From positions 52,557,048-52,621,047 of the forward strand of contig NC_089850.1 in NCBI RefSeq assembly GCF_036373705.1: DNA of 64,000 bases, written 5' to 3'. The notes beneath the pieces were generated by a model that had not been told where the DNA came from, searched no databases, and saw only the letters and a program-made list of their open reading frames with translations. This DNA comes from Amia ocellicauda. Lineage: Eukaryota; Chordata; Actinopteri; Amiiformes; Amiidae. A program made the translations under genes and the position numbers. Below, piece after piece: positions 1-12,792 of the stretch; the first letter of the stretch is position 1, and the number at the start of each line of letters is the position of its first letter.

Positions 1-1646
1 GATATGCTTTTTTAAGGGATGTCTAATATACACCTTCAAGTCAATGTGTCATGTTTTTTAAAGTGTGGGAAGAGGTTCTAGTTCTGAGTCCCTGAATATC
101 TTTCCTCTTCCAAACTTTCTCTAGCTGGAAGAGTTCCGGTGAAGAGAACTTGTGGGTAACAGTTACTCAGTAACCAAGACATGCATGTGTGTGATCCCGA
201 AAATGAAAAGATTCCATTTGTATATTTGAAAAGTGAAAAACAAACAACAATAAAATCATGAAGAAATTTAACAACCTAGATTGTTAAAATAACATTACAA
301 GAAAATAAAGAATAATAAAAAAGGACATGGGTTTGACCTGGATGTCAATTTTTGTATGTTTGTTTGTTTGTTTTCTAATATAGACTAAGCTTTTTAAGCA
401 TTAAGTCATTTTATTTCAACCCCATTTTCAGACTTTAATTTAAACTGGAGATATCTGGAAGTGAATGTCCCCACTCTGAGTTAAACATTACTTACAACAG
501 TCATGTGCATTTAAAACAATGTTTATCCAGAATATACAAGTGTGACAGCCAAATTTACACAATGATGAGCTAGTTTGAAGGTGTTGTGTTTTATATAAAC
601 TCAAAGGAATTGCAACCATTGCAGTTTACCACACACAGAGCCTTTTAACAGTCAGCATTTGTCAAAGTATACACTGCTGAACAATTTCTGAGTTTGAAAT
701 ATAATTACCTTTTCTCAAATTCTAACTTCACTTGACCTGAGTTAAACACTCATTTTCCAAGCATGTGAAACAAATTAGATAGTCTGTGAACCAGTTGCTT
801 TAAATACACAGACTGCTGGATAGTGACAGTGCTAAGAAGAAAGTCTTCTTGATTGCTGTTTGTGTTCAACATGTGTAACTAGTGACTTTGATTCCAACAA
901 TTATCTTCATTTAACTGTGTGTGTTACTAAATCATGAGTGGTTGTTTTCCAACTACTGTTTATTCTGTAATAGTACTAATTAGCTGTATTTGCTTGTATC
1001 TGAGTATGCATTTGTTTGTGTAAATGCAAATGCATGTAGCATCACTTTAGAATAGTATCATGAGCATAATACATGAGTAGTCATTTAGTTTTTAATTCCT
1101 GGTAAGTATATTGTGGTTTCTTACTGTGGAAAACACAACCCCTGCTATTGGTGTGTGGATATGTTTATCTATTTTTGCTTTCTTATTAGAACTTTAAAAT
1201 AAAGTAAATACTCTGCAGTGAGGCTAGAACATTTGTAAGGTCAGCTTTCAGTCTCAAAGACAGGTACCCTGGTATTAGGAGAGAGAAAAGGTAAATGCAA
1301 ATATCAGACTAAAGGAGAGGCTGAGCTGGAATAATGACTATTCTAATAAAATGTTGGTTACAGATACTCTCTGTATAAGAAATTCAGATCTATCATAGTG
1401 AAATATTAAAATGATGTCCTATTAGTTTGGATCACCTTGCCAAGCTTCAGTTTGTTTCAGGTTTATTTTAGATCCGTTGCAGTATATTTTCTAAAGGAGC
1501 ATGCCTTCTTTGACTGTGAAAGATTATTCAACAAACTGAGGCCATTCTGATATCAGCTTATTATGGACGATGTGAGGAAAATGCATTGCTGCTGTACTCA
1601 GTTAAACTCTGCTCAGTTATCTCCTGTCTCTGTCTTTGCCCCAAAG
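1..1646 (+). other. ncam1: NCAM1 intron upstream of the transmembrane exon
   Basis: AT-rich noncoding sequence with no recognisable exon. It should be the intron preceding the transmembrane exon. I looked here for the NCAM-120 (GPI-anchor) exon, which in mammals lies just upstream of the transmembrane exon, and saw no proline/serine-rich open segment ending in a hydrophobic tail. That exon is either further upstream or absent. Confidence 0.6.
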
Positions 1647-1854
1647 ATTCAGTGGTCAGCGAATCCGGCCTGAGCACGGGAGCTATTGTGGGGATCCTGA
1701 TCGTGGTGTTTGTCATCCTTTTGGTCGCCGTGGACATCACCTGCTACTTCCTGAACAAGTGTGGCCTGCTCATGTGCATCGCAGTCAACTTTTGCGGCAA
1801 GTCAGGACCCGGGGCCAAGAGCAAGGACATCGAGGAAGGAAAGGCTGCTTTTTC
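1647..1854 (+). CDS. ncam1: NCAM1 exon: membrane-proximal stalk, transmembrane helix and start of cytoplasmic tail
   Basis: This is the transmembrane exon of neural cell adhesion molecule 1, a homophilic immunoglobulin-superfamily adhesion protein of neurons. The frame reads a short stalk, then a GLSTGAIVGILIVVF-type helix of about 20 residues, then a Cys-rich juxtamembrane segment (CYFLNKCGLLMC) whose cysteines are palmitoylated in mammals, and ends in EEGKAAFS. The match to mammalian NCAM1 is nearly residue for residue. The acceptor is CCCAAAG|AT and the donor TTTTC|GTGAGT. The exon enters and leaves in phase 2 (208 nt). The Ig and fibronectin exons are not in the window, so the gene is truncated on the left. 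A paralogue such as ncam1a or ncam1b of teleosts cannot be told apart here. Confidence 0.95.
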
Positions 1855-2487
1855 GTGAGTATAGCCCTGAAGTTTGCCATCATTTTTGCACAGACTTGCT
1901 GTTTATACTCTTACAGCAATATTATCACAGGAGAAAGCTCTTTGCTATCACATAATCCTGTCTGGACTATTATGTAAATTAATAGGTTGTGTGAAGGGTT
2001 TATCATATTGTATCTACTATTATAAATGTCATCCTGTGCAGATTGGGCAAGAGGACAGCGAAGCTGAGCTCAAACTGCGCATAATAACATATCTTATACA
2101 ATAGGAAACACCCTTAAGACCTATCGACCTTCTACGAATCACACGTGTATGGATTAGACATACACATATCTTGTCAGATCCTTTTTCTTTCCAGACCGCA
2201 CCACAAACATAGATGTGGAGACCGAGACCATTGCCAGGCCTTCTACTTTTGCCTAAATGCATACTGTTATTGCATCAGAGGAATGTTAGAGGAAGTGAAT
2301 AGAAACTGATTGCAATCAGGCTAGATGAGACTAATTGCCTAATCACTAGCCATGTGTTGCATGTTGCTCACACTTATATTGTATACATTTTTTGATGGAA
2401 GGGGAGGGGTTGCCCACAGCTTGTAGCTTGTATCTGATAGGCTTATGAAACGGTTGTTCTGTGACCTTGCTCCTGATGGCCTCGCAG
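1855..2487 (+). other. ncam1: NCAM1 intron
   Basis: Intron of 633 bp with GTGAGT donor and CTCGCAG acceptor. Short open frames inside it have no recognisable content. Confidence 0.85.
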
Positions 2488-2604
2488 GAAAGACGAGTCT
2501 AAGGAGCCCATTGTGGAGGTGAGAACGGAGGAAGAGCGGACCCCCAACCACGATGGAGGGGGCCAGACAGAACCTAACGAGACCACCCCCTTGACTGAGC
2601 CTGA
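2488..2604 (+). CDS. ncam1: NCAM1 exon: first cytoplasmic-tail exon
   Basis: This exon encodes the conserved acidic tail segment shared by NCAM-140 and NCAM-180, [20 protein letters not shown] followed by a stretch ending [13 protein letters not shown]. It follows the transmembrane exon in phase (TC|G gives Ser). The donor is CCTGA|GTAAGC. Its last two bases (GA) can join either the NCAM-180 cassette or the terminal exon, and both begin with G, so a Glu codon is rebuilt in either splice form. Confidence 0.95.
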
Positions 2605-4135
2605 GTAAGCACCCCACCTCCTCTTCCTCATTTACATTGCAGCACCTCCCACTGGCAGCCCTTTACACACGCTGCAGGACAGAAGACCCGGGGAAGAAGT
2701 TTCAAGGCATCTCATCGGTTTCTCTTGCTTAGCATTTTGAATAGTGCGTTGACATACTTGGATGCCTGAGGATTGTTTTCAGGATCTTTTTCCTGTGCTC
2801 TTGCAGGAGAATACAAGGTTAATGTTTCCTAAGCCATATGATGTAGGTTATGTTTGCAGTAGTATGACATGCAGACTTAAGAGGCTCCTTATTTGCATTT
2901 AAGGGCTGCTTTTATGTGGAAGGTATGAGGAGGAAAAGGACAACAACCAATGTGTGGTCAAATCAAGAATCCATTTTGAATGCTTAATCTATTGCTATTG
3001 CTCCTTTATTTGTTGTTGTTCAGCCTCCTTAATGTTCAATGATACTAGATAAATGGTGATGTGCTATCACCAGACACCAAGAAATGGCAAAATTTGAAAG
3101 TTGCTAATAAGAGAAATAGCAAAAAGCAATAATGGTCGTTAATAAAACTTGCACTGACTTACGAAAGCCGAGATAACGGCAAACCAACTTGACTTAAGCC
3201 TGATGTGGTTGAGTAAAGTGCTTTGGCATTAGCAGTCACTTTTGTGTTGTTGTTTTGTGGCTCGTGGTTCTTGATGATTCTGCTGCATTGTCATCACTCT
3301 CTCTCGGCCTCATCCTTTATCTACATAGCCATCAATGTCTTAACTCAGAGCGACTTATCAAAGAAGATAACAGCTTTAGCAGGTACAGGAATCCAAAAAG
3401 CAGTGTCCTCTGTGTATTAATTGGCAGGATACATCAGAGCACTCCTAACCTCTCTTACAGAAAAGACAGCAGCTGCCATCGAGCTTCGAGAGCGTTATGA
3501 CAACACATCTCAGGAAATGCATTTTGTTGTCTCTACATGTCAAAAAGTCCAATTATTAGAATTGCAGTTTTAAGAGCTTGAAGTGTTATTGAGACTCTGT
3601 ACTTTTTCTCAAGACATTAAACCTGGCATTAAAGAAGAGAGGAGGAAAATAAGCAAGGCCTTAAGCCTTAATGCCACTAGCAAACGATTTCTGTTATTTT
3701 CATTGTGGTGAAGATTTGGAACATTGAGTAATTATAAATTATAATTTCGGCCACCAATTGCTTTACCAATAATTAAATAATCCAGCTCCTATTTTAGAAA
3801 GATTTGCCACATTTGCATTAAAAAACAAAATGCATGGTTTGCTTAAGCAGTTTGCTACGGCTGCAGTGTTAACCCTGTATTTTCCTGCTTCCTTGACCTA
3901 AGCGGAATGCTTCCTTTGCTCTACCTTTGCAACTGATTTTTGTTTTCCAGAGGCATCACCAAAATTTCATTGGCTAACCTCTTTGGGCTTTAGATCTTGT
4001 TTCCGTGCTTAACAACTGCATGTTGCACTCACTCACTATGTATGTCTGTTCCTTGCCCTTCCTCCCCCACTTTTATTTCTCTCTGTCACTTGCTGCTATA
4101 TTGTCTTTTTTTCTCTTCTACTCCTATCCTCACAG
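2605..4135 (+). other. ncam1: NCAM1 intron before the NCAM-180 exon
   Basis: 1.5 kb intron with no gene or repeat that I recognise. A pyrimidine-rich tract just before the CTCACAG acceptor precedes the NCAM-180 exon. Confidence 0.7.
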
Positions 4136-4813
4136 GCACCCCGCAGACACCACAGCTACTGTGGAGGACATGCTCCCTTCTGTTGCTACTAACTCTGACA
4201 CTATCACTGAAACCTTCGCCACTGCCCAAAATAGCCCCACTAGTGAAACCACCACCCTCACTTCCAGTACAACCGCGCCAGCCTCAGACCCCAAACCTGC
4301 CCCTGTCCAGCAGGCGAGCACCCCCAAAGCAGCCGCCACCGCACCCCCTGCCGCAGCCTCCGATGCCGCCCCCAAGGATGCCCCTCTGGTCGATCTTAGC
4401 GATGGCCCCACTGCCACTAACACGCCAGCCCCCCCGACCGCTAGTGCCATGGAGGCTCCTAAAGCTTCGAGCAAGGCCCATGCCCCCTCTGCCCCTACTG
4501 CCACCCAACCCACCAGCCCTCCCCCGGCCACTGAGCCTCCAAAACCCAAACCCGAAGAGAACGAGGTCAAGAGCCCCACTGAAGCTGTCAAAAACCCCAC
4601 TAGCCCGAAGAGCCCGGCTGTCTCGGACAGCATGGCCAACCAGGACTTTCAAATTGACGGCGGACCCTTCAAGACCTCAGACATTGATCTTGCAAAGGAT
4701 GTATTCGATGCTTTGGGCTCTGCTCCTCTTACCACTGTGGCTGGCAAGCAGACTCCTGAGCTTGCTGCGCCCCCTGCAGATTCCACTGTACCGCCTGCTA
4801 CAGCCAAGGACGA
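4136..4813 (+). CDS. ncam1: NCAM1 NCAM-180-specific cytoplasmic exon (678-nt cassette)
   Basis: The exon begins HPADTTATVEDMLPSV and continues into a Pro/Ala/Thr/Ser-rich linker containing a PLVDLSD motif. It ends with a conserved block including FKTSDIDLAKDVFDALGS. The start, the VDLSD motif and the DIDLAKDVF block match the exon that makes the 180-kDa isoform of mammalian NCAM1, which binds spectrin and is enriched at postsynaptic sites. The acceptor is CTCACAG|GC and the donor GACGA|GTATGG. Its length is exactly 226 codons, so inclusion or skipping keeps the frame. It is much more GC-rich than the flanking introns, so long open frames also appear in other frames and on the opposite strand. 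These are composition shadows. Confidence 0.93.
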
Positions 4814-5978
4814 GTATGGCTTCTTTTAGACTTGTTTTGTGTCAACTGTTTTGTGTGTGGCGTCTTTTGTTTAATTTGATTTTATTTATTTTTCCTGCCT
4901 TGTGTCATGTCTTTGTTTGTCCTGTGTTCTTCTGTGTGTGAATGCACCTCCTTCTTCCACTAATGTCACTGCTTTAGCATGTAAACCAGTCACCAGCCTA
5001 AAGGGAATCTCTCACTCTTTATTAAGCCAGCTTGGCAAACACACTAACAGTATCTATTCTCGCTAGTACTAATAACCAAACACTGAACACTCAGGGTAGG
5101 GTTTCTGTTTCTTTCTCTTCTACGCTTGCGTTCAGCCAAGAAGCAAAGGGCTGGCTGGAATACGTTCTCTGAGGCTATATTACAAATGATGTTTGAATCA
5201 GCTGTGGGGCAGTTCAGATAAGGATAGTGCTGTCAGTGATTTTTCTAGTGTGATTGTTTGAAAAACACAAGATGCATTTGATAGGTGTCTTGATCCAGCT
5301 AAATACGGGCAGCTGTTTTAACACCTCATTTCTGTAATGGTTTTGCAGACCAGCTGCAATTTTAATGATTTTTGTCATTACAATGGGTCTCTTACGATGG
5401 GTATTTGTTGTATTTTACATATGTGAATTGCTAGAGTATAATAAACAAAGTTATGTTGAGACATGTTGGTTATCATAGAACAGAGATCTGGGTAGTTGGT
5501 GAGCCTGGAAGCGGGCCTTGCTGTTTAGTATTTTTGTACTTAAAACAAAATGGATAAATATTTTCTCAGCGTCAGTAAACATGAAATCAGGGCATCACAA
5601 ATCCTTTCAACTGTAATGTTCTCTAAGAAGCATCTAATGGATTTCTGAAATCTTATCACAGATGTTAATACAGCCCCGAGTCTGATAGGGAACATTATAA
5701 AGGGAATTACCTCACCCACATCCATGCTTGATGAATTAAATCATCTACTCTGTCTGACGATGTAAAGTTGGCACTGCCAGAATGAACAAAAAGAGAAAAC
5801 AAACTCGGCACTGAATGTGACCAGATTTCAGTGGCTGATAGTGTAATGCTATTAATGTTCCTTGGCAAAAAGGCATTGGCTACAGAGCTTGCTGGCAGAG
5901 AAAGAGAAGAACGTGACAGTTCTGACTAAGACTGTGTTAAAGATTTACAGTCTTGATGGATTTAAGGATCATCCATCT

Positions 5979-5980
<2 letters not shown>

Positions 5981-6018
<38 letters not shown>
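5981..6018. repeat. (CA)n microsatellite
   Basis: Uninterrupted run of CA dinucleotides of about 19 units inside the last NCAM1 intron. Confidence 0.95.
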
Positions 6019-6020
<2 letters not shown>

Positions 6021-6091
6021 ACCACCCCCCTCCAGTCCCTGAAACAAAACGAGCTGCACATCAATCACAGAGCCTTTCTGAAGGCAAGGAA

Positions 6092-6096
6092 TAATA

Positions 6097-6130
<34 letters not shown>

Positions 6131-6170
6131 TTTTGAATTATTATTATTATTTTTTTTTTTTTTTGTTTGT
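6092..6170. repeat. (TA)n and poly-T low-complexity tract
   Basis: About 10 TA units run into two long T tracts separated by (ATT)n. Confidence 0.9.
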
Positions 6171-8663
6171 TTGCATGTAGAAAATTGTAATTACATTTCA
6201 TTGACATTCAGATATAAATGAGAAGAAGCACTGTGGGTGTTCCCGGGATAACATACAGAAGAAGAAAATATGCAGCTTTCTGGGCACCTTATAATAGCTT
6301 AATAGTATAGTTTTGCCATTGGGTAGCTTTCTACAATTGATAATGTTGCCCCCTGTTGCTTATTGTGCCAGAAATAAAATCAGATTTTAAGAAAGTGAGG
6401 TTTCATGAAAATACTGAATGAAAAAAAAAGAGACTGGGAGATTCACCTAATAAACCACACATCACTATGAGGAACAAGTTTTAAAATAGTCTGACAAAAG
6501 CCTCAGCTCATTTGCAAGCTGTTTAGTTAGCCATTCGTAAATGCCAAGGCAAATTAAAATGTTTAAGAACAATTTCCTGGCACCAATCGCTTTGTTGCAC
6601 TGAAGAGCTCTGAATTACTGCAGCCAAAACGGATGGGCTCAATTTCGGCTTTTCTTCATCTTTTTTTTTATTTAAGTTTTCATTGAGAAAGAAATGATGA
6701 TACAAAAATGTAATTTAAATATTGACTAAAGATGTATTGTGTCCTTGTCTTTCCTCTGGCACAAATGGATTCCGTGGCAGTTTCATGTCTTCTGCAGTTC
6801 ATTGTTTTGGCGTCACTTCATCCCTGAAGTAGTCTGGCATGTCTTCACATTCTCGTGCGGAGAGTGATCTCTAACACTTTGTACTTTCCCCTTAATTCAT
6901 ATACCAGCAGAAACAAACCCCCTGTCCTCCTCATCCTTTTGTTGCCCATTTTTTCTGCCAACACATCCTTGTATGATAGGCCTTCCCAAAGGAGAATTAT
7001 ATCATGTGTCAGTTATTATGTACAATAGCTTTTCATGAAGCTGAATAAAAAATATAAGGAGGCTTCTTCTTTTTTCAGCCAGTAATGTAGCATAGTGCAG
7101 CGTCTTTTTTGTTGTTATTAGGCTGAAATGTGTGACTATAGGGAAGAAGAAAAAGTGCTTCTCTGTGATCACCATGTTTTTTCTGTCTCTCTGATCAAAT
7201 GCACAGAAGCAGCATTTTGATGCGTGCAACCTTACTTGTGCGAGAGTGCCGTGAGGCTGGCTTAGGCAAAATTAGGATAATGAAAAGGGTCTGACAACAT
7301 GATCGAGGGAAGATCACACTGGTAATTACAGCAGATCAGTTGTGTGCACAGAGAAATTCAAACAAGAGGCACAAGATCCCCTCCAAACACCAGCAAAGCC
7401 CAGCAAACGAACTGTCTGACGAGGAAAGTTTTGTGACACGTTTTTTCCCTGCCTCCTCTTTCATATCTGCGAGCAGTTTAGACTGGTGAAACATAGGCAG
7501 AAAAACAAGCTGTGAGGAGCAGGGCCAGAAGTTTCATTGATGTATTTAACCCCTCCCCTTTGCTGGAATGCTCCCCATTAGAGCCGGTATGATGTCACTG
7601 CACTCAGAACCAACCTAGATCAACTGTGCGGGAGGCAGGACTTTATTAGACCACGTCTGTTGAAATCTACCCAGACAAACTGGATATACTGAGATTAGGA
7701 CAACTGTACCAGAACAGGTGTGTTTGTTGGCTGTGAGCCTTATTGCTGCCCATATGTGGTAGGGGGTCAGGGATCCAGCCACTATGTTCTCTCGTGTTCT
7801 ATGAGAAGAGGTAGTGAGGGCCTCCTGCTCCCAAGGGAGATGCCGCTGTAAATAAGACGCCACACAGCCATTAGACCTCATCAATCAGAAGTATTCCATC
7901 CGATGTGTGCAATATGTCAGGACTGCGCTGTGCCGTGTCGGCTGACAGAGAGGTATAAAGAACGAGCGTGCCATTGCAATGGATAGCAGGTGGAACTCTT
8001 TTCTCGTACTCCTCTTTCACTATTTTATCATTTTGTTGAGGTCTCGATTATGTGTATCATGCATCCTGTGTTATGAAAACCACTGTACCACCTTCCCATC
8101 TTCCTTCAATTGCTCATGCTGAGGTTTCATACATCCCATTTTCTCTTTGTGAAGGAGAGCAGCAACACAATAGTGTATTATTATATAGCACTCATCCTAC
8201 CAAGGCATCCCAGAGCACTGTACAATATTAAAAACAAGACGTGTGTAAATACAGATACATTTACAAACAATTATTGATGAAAGCACTTAAATGAATCTAT
8301 TTTCAGCATTCCTGAAGAGATTTTCAGCATTTGTGAGAGAGTTCCTTTAATAGATGTTGGCATATTCTATGCAAAGTAATTTCATTGTTTCAGATTTCTT
8401 GTAACCTGTATACATTTATGCATTTACACTTTCTGTCAGGCTAAAATTAGTTCTCATGTTTGAGAGAAGTAAATGTTAAGACTATATGCTCAATTAACAA
8501 AATAATGCTTTAAAAAACAAACAAAAAAACTCGAAAACTATTTTTTCTTGACCCCGAACAATAGTGTAAGGATAAAGTCATTTTTATGGTTTTGTAAGGC
8601 AAAGGGAATTTCACCACCAATAAGATACTACAAGTTGTTGACTGTTATATTTGTCTCCAACAG

Positions 8664-8784
8664 GAAGATCCCAGTAGATGATAAAAGTAAACCCGATGAA
8701 ACTGATGTGAAGAAAACTCCGTCGGAAGTGAAGACGGTCCCCAACGAAGCCACGCAAACAAACGCCAACGAGAGCAAAGCATGA
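8664..8784 (+). CDS. ncam1: NCAM1 terminal coding exon
   Basis: The final exon follows a TCTCCAACAG acceptor. The preceding GA plus its first G gives Glu, then KIPVDDKSKPDETDVKKTPS and a tail ending EVKTVPNEATQTNANESKA before TGA at 8782-8784. The last 17 or so residues match the conserved C-terminus of NCAM1 (EVKTVPNDATQTKENESKA in mammals). It is shared by the 140 and 180 isoforms, since the phase works with or without the 678-nt cassette. Confidence 0.95.
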
Positions 8785-11700
8785 TCGAGCAACCCGGCAA
8801 AAACACAGTCACAGACCTACAGAATTTCACATGAGCATCAAACAAAAAATTAAAAAAGATTTCTTTCTTCAGTGTCTTTTATTATTTTCAGAACAAAAAA
8901 TGTGTTCTCCTGTTTGTGGATTTGTAGAAGGGAATCAGATCTTGTGCACTTGCAATTTTGTTCTGTTCTTTGTTTTGTTTTGTTTTGTTTTGCCACTCAT
9001 CACAGCATTATTTTAAACAGGAAATACAATACTGAAGACCCGCGCTTCACAACCTGTGCCACATGGCTGAAGGGCACTGAAAATGATTGAATTCATTCTC
9101 AGCAGTGCTTTCTATAGGATCTTTGCTTAAAGAAAGTTCAGCATTGGGTTGACAGTCTTTCACATAAATCAGTATCTCACAACAGTAGATGGGTTAGATA
9201 CGTATAAGTATGGCAAAATTCAGCGTTATAGAGGAACAATGCTTTTGTGTTGTGCTCAAAGTCCGTCACTTTCATCCGAATACTCATTTTTTATTTGTAA
9301 TGATCAAAATATGAAGGATTGAATAAAATTAGACACAAACATACACAACTTTTACAGTATTCATTATTTCATAACTTCATATTTGCCAATTTTTCTTTCC
9401 AATGTTTATGGGTTTTGGGTACATTTCTTTTAACCTTTTTTCTCGTGTTTAAAAATTGTGTAAAAGTAACTGCCTTTTATTTGACTATTTTTGTATTGTT
9501 ATGTTTCTGGGGTTAGTATTATAGCATAGATCATTAGCATGCTTGCTTTGCAAAGGGATTTTTCTTTTCTTTTTTTTTTCTTTCTCAAATATTATGTTTA
9601 CACTGTTTTCTTCTCTGCTTTCTCCCATGTATGAAACACCATGCTTGTTCTTATGTTAACAACAAACAAAACAAAGACTAGTTATTCTGTACTGAGCTCA
9701 TAAAGAAGAAAGGAGTGAATGTGCGGGAGTTAGAATTTAGAGTTTACAGAATAAAAAAAAACACTAAAGTCACTTCAATAAATGAAGATAAGTCAATTTG
9801 GCTGCATTTTGACAGATGTGGCAAAACGTTGTCCATCTCTCCGTTTCGTGTCTAAGGTGATACATTTTGCCTGTTCTTTAAAAGCAACTAGTGAAAGCAA
9901 AGGGCTGGATAAAATGGAGTATGTATGTAATTTAACCCAACTCAAATATCTAGGAGAGACTGAGGCAACAGCTTTGGTTGGGTTGGGGGGGCATAAAATA
10001 GATGATCAGATGAAAAGGAATAGGGAATAGAGGAGTGAATGCATCTTGTTCTACCACAGTGCTGTAATAAAGCACAGTATTGGTGCAGTGACACCTTCAA
10101 GGTATTGGGCTCAGTTACTGTTAATGACAGTAGCCTTGCTGTCAGTAAGATGCAGGTAGAATCCAACACCAAGACGGGCTTTAAACATTTCAGCGAATCG
10201 CACGCAAACCCTGACACAACCGAAGGTTTACCATAAGGGTCACAATAAATCATTGTTGATTTTAGTTTTTTTGTTGTTGTTGTTGTTGTTATTGTTTTTT
10301 GTTTTATTAATTTCACATTATTTTTTTAAAGTACAGTATATATAAAACAAAAATCAGTGCCCATCGTAGACTTGCGTAAGTGTCCAGATTTTTTCAGCTT
10401 TTTATCTGCAATTGTGTATCTAAAGATGTGATCTGAAAAAAAGTCTGTTGTTTTTTGTTGTTTTATTTGCCTTTTTATACATATGAAAATAAAAATACCT
10501 GAAGGAATTAATTATTTAAATCATAATACTCTGGTGTGGATTTTGCATTGCAAAGTCTAAATCATAGACCAGCCCTTTTTTGTACAGTACACCTCTGAAA
10601 ACTTTTTTTTCCCATTCTTTGAACTGCAAGCTTGTGCACTGTGAATGCGTGAATATCCTAGTGTGAATAAAATGTGTTCTTTGTCATAGTATTTAAAAAA
10701 AAAGTAAAAAAAAAAAAAAACTGCATAGTTTGGTTGTGAAAGGTTTAGCAAATAGTACAGAAAAAAAAAGAAAATTTGTTCCTAAAGAAACAATGACAAC
10801 GAAAACAATAAAAAGGGGGAAACAACAACAAAAAATGCCTTCAGAAATGTTCTTATTATGGCATGCAATCCACTTTCTTCAGTGTTTGCCTGTAATGCAG
10901 AGACTGATGGTTCAAGACTGCAGCCCAACTTCCTGGTACACTGACCACTCTTGGGGCCTTTTTCACTTCAGTGTCTGTGTGTGCAGTCAAGGTAACGATA
11001 ACTGATGGTGTCTCTAGTTTGTAAGTTCAAACTGTGAAAATACTGGTCTTGTCATTTTGCTCAATGTGTTTTTTGCATATACTAGGCTCTGGGGGTGAAA
11101 ATGGAGGTAATTGACTACTGTGCTTGTTCTTTTCATTTTAAGGGGCTTGATGCTTGATGCTTAATGCCTACGCATAGCGCGGGTGGAAGATTTTTTGCGA
11201 GCCTTCATGCAGCACAACATATTTCCGAGGTCTAGAGTGATCATTCTCGACTGGCTTGGAAGTTGACATCATTTTCAGAAGCCTCCGGTGTAAAGTACAT
11301 CCGTAGGCCTGAGCTGAAAGACACTCGGAGCATCTCTGAGTTACACCACCAGGCAGACTGGTGAGCTGCTCTAGTTACTCTATTTAACTTTCTCTGTCTG
11401 AATTGATTGTCTGGCGGCTACATGAATCATATCCCCCTGGGGTGCTGCAGAATTAGGAATTATAGCACAGCATCTAAGAAATTAAGATTTGTGCTGGAAT
11501 AAGTGCACAAGCATGGTCCACCTCAGACTGGATTAAGATCTTTTTCATGTAGGGACAAGGTATTTCATATTAGAGAAAAAGCAGAACCACTTCAGGCTCA
11601 TGTTGTTGGTCAGTCTTTTCTGGGTGCTCCTGCTGTGGTCTTTCATGTACTTTCTTATAAATGAGGTATCAAGCACTTGTGCTTGGCAGCAGTATGAAAA

Positions 11701-12390
11701 TGGACGGAAGTGGCAAGCTCTTCTGACATTATTTCTTTTTATATGTTTCCATGCCATGCCTAGTAATGCAGAAATATACATATATATATACATATATATA
11801 TATGTATGTGTTTGTGTGTGTGTATGTGTACATACTTATATACTACATATATGAATGTACACACACACTTCATTTTTTTTTCTATTCATAAAAGCTGGAT
11901 GTTGTTTTGTGCTTTCACATTTTTTGTTCAACTGCCGTTAATATGGGACCAAGTTTTTGTGACTTTACATATGCCTTTGAACTAACGTGTCGTGCCATGA
12001 AACAATTTGTTCAGAAACAAAATTGAAGTCAATGAATTAAAAAGGAAACAAAAAAGCTAAACTTCTTATAATGGCAAGCCAAATGTTATTCTAACAATTA
12101 GTCATAAAAATCTTTTTTTAATGTATAAATCAACAGAAAAGGACAGGTGCCTCGTCCCTTTAAGAGGACCATGTCTTGTTCCCCAGAAACCTCCATTGTC
12201 ATTCCTACCCAGCATTCCCTGCTTTTGGGGCCTTCTATCTTGTATACAACTTTTTACTGAGTGAAACATTGGTACCACCTTTCTTTCCACTGTCACTGGT
12301 GTAAATACTGAGTACTAACCGAAAAATTTTGACTTTGCATTCTGTCAGAAATACTTGTGTTCAATAAAAGTTACAAAAAAAAGTTGTATT
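8785..12390 (+). other. ncam1: NCAM1 3'UTR (inferred extent)
   Basis: A long AT-rich stretch after the stop with no coding content. Candidate polyadenylation signals include AATAAA near 9322 and near 10489. The last is at about 12363-12368 (TCAATAAAAG), followed by an A tract and a GT/T-rich segment. The right border is inferred from this last signal and from the start of the transposon cluster at 12586. Mammalian NCAM1 also has a long 3'UTR. Confidence 0.55.
11776..11870. repeat. (TA)n/(TG)n microsatellite
   Basis: Alternating TA and TG dinucleotides in the presumed NCAM1 3'UTR, ending in a short (CA)n run. Confidence 0.85.
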
Positions 12391-12539
12391 CTGTTGTCTA
12401 AAGTTCTTTTCATGCACTGAATACTTGTGATGTTTGCAGCAAATTAGTTTTTTATATAATTTTTCTAACATTTGTGAAATAACTTTTTTGTTAATCTAAG
12501 TAAAAATATTACAGTAAACCACAGACACCAACACACATG

Positions 12540-12545
<6 letters not shown>

Positions 12546-12584
<39 letters not shown>
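12546..12584. repeat. (TA)n microsatellite flanking a Tc1 element
   Basis: About 19 TA units directly abut the left terminus of the chimeric Tc1 element. Tc1 elements insert at TA, so such tracts are natural targets. Confidence 0.9.
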
Positions 12585-12588
<4 letters not shown>

Positions 12589-12792
12589 TGGGGGAAAAAA
12601 CTATTTGATCCCCTGCTGATTTTGTATGTTTGCCCACTGACAAAGAAATGATCAGTCTATAATTTTAATGGTAGGTGTATTTTAACAGTGAGAGACAGAA
12701 TAACAACAAACAAATCCAGAAAAACGCATTTCAAAAAAGTTATAAATTGATATGCATGTTAATGAGGGAAATAAGTATTTGACCCCTTCGAC

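Larger units (their letters stand above)
4814..8663 (+). other. ncam1: NCAM1 last intron with microsatellites
   Basis: 3.85 kb intron. It contains a (CA)n tract at about 5981-6018, a short (TA)n run followed by long T tracts at about 6092-6170, and a fragment near 8180-8225 resembling a dispersed fish repeat ('tatatagcactcatcctacc...'). Open frames at 5540-5725, 6523-6705, 7002-7229 and 7615-7884 look like chance. Confidence 0.7.

Noticed and set aside
4130..4652. Antisense open frames of 169 and 122 codons over the NCAM-180 exon
   Set aside because: They are composition shadows of the same exon, Gly/Ala/Val-rich with no domain.
3997..4941. A 314-codon plus-strand frame overlapping the NCAM-180 exon
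   Set aside because: It is the alternative frame of a C-rich, stop-poor exon. Its product is Pro/Leu/Ser low complexity, while the other frame matches NCAM1.
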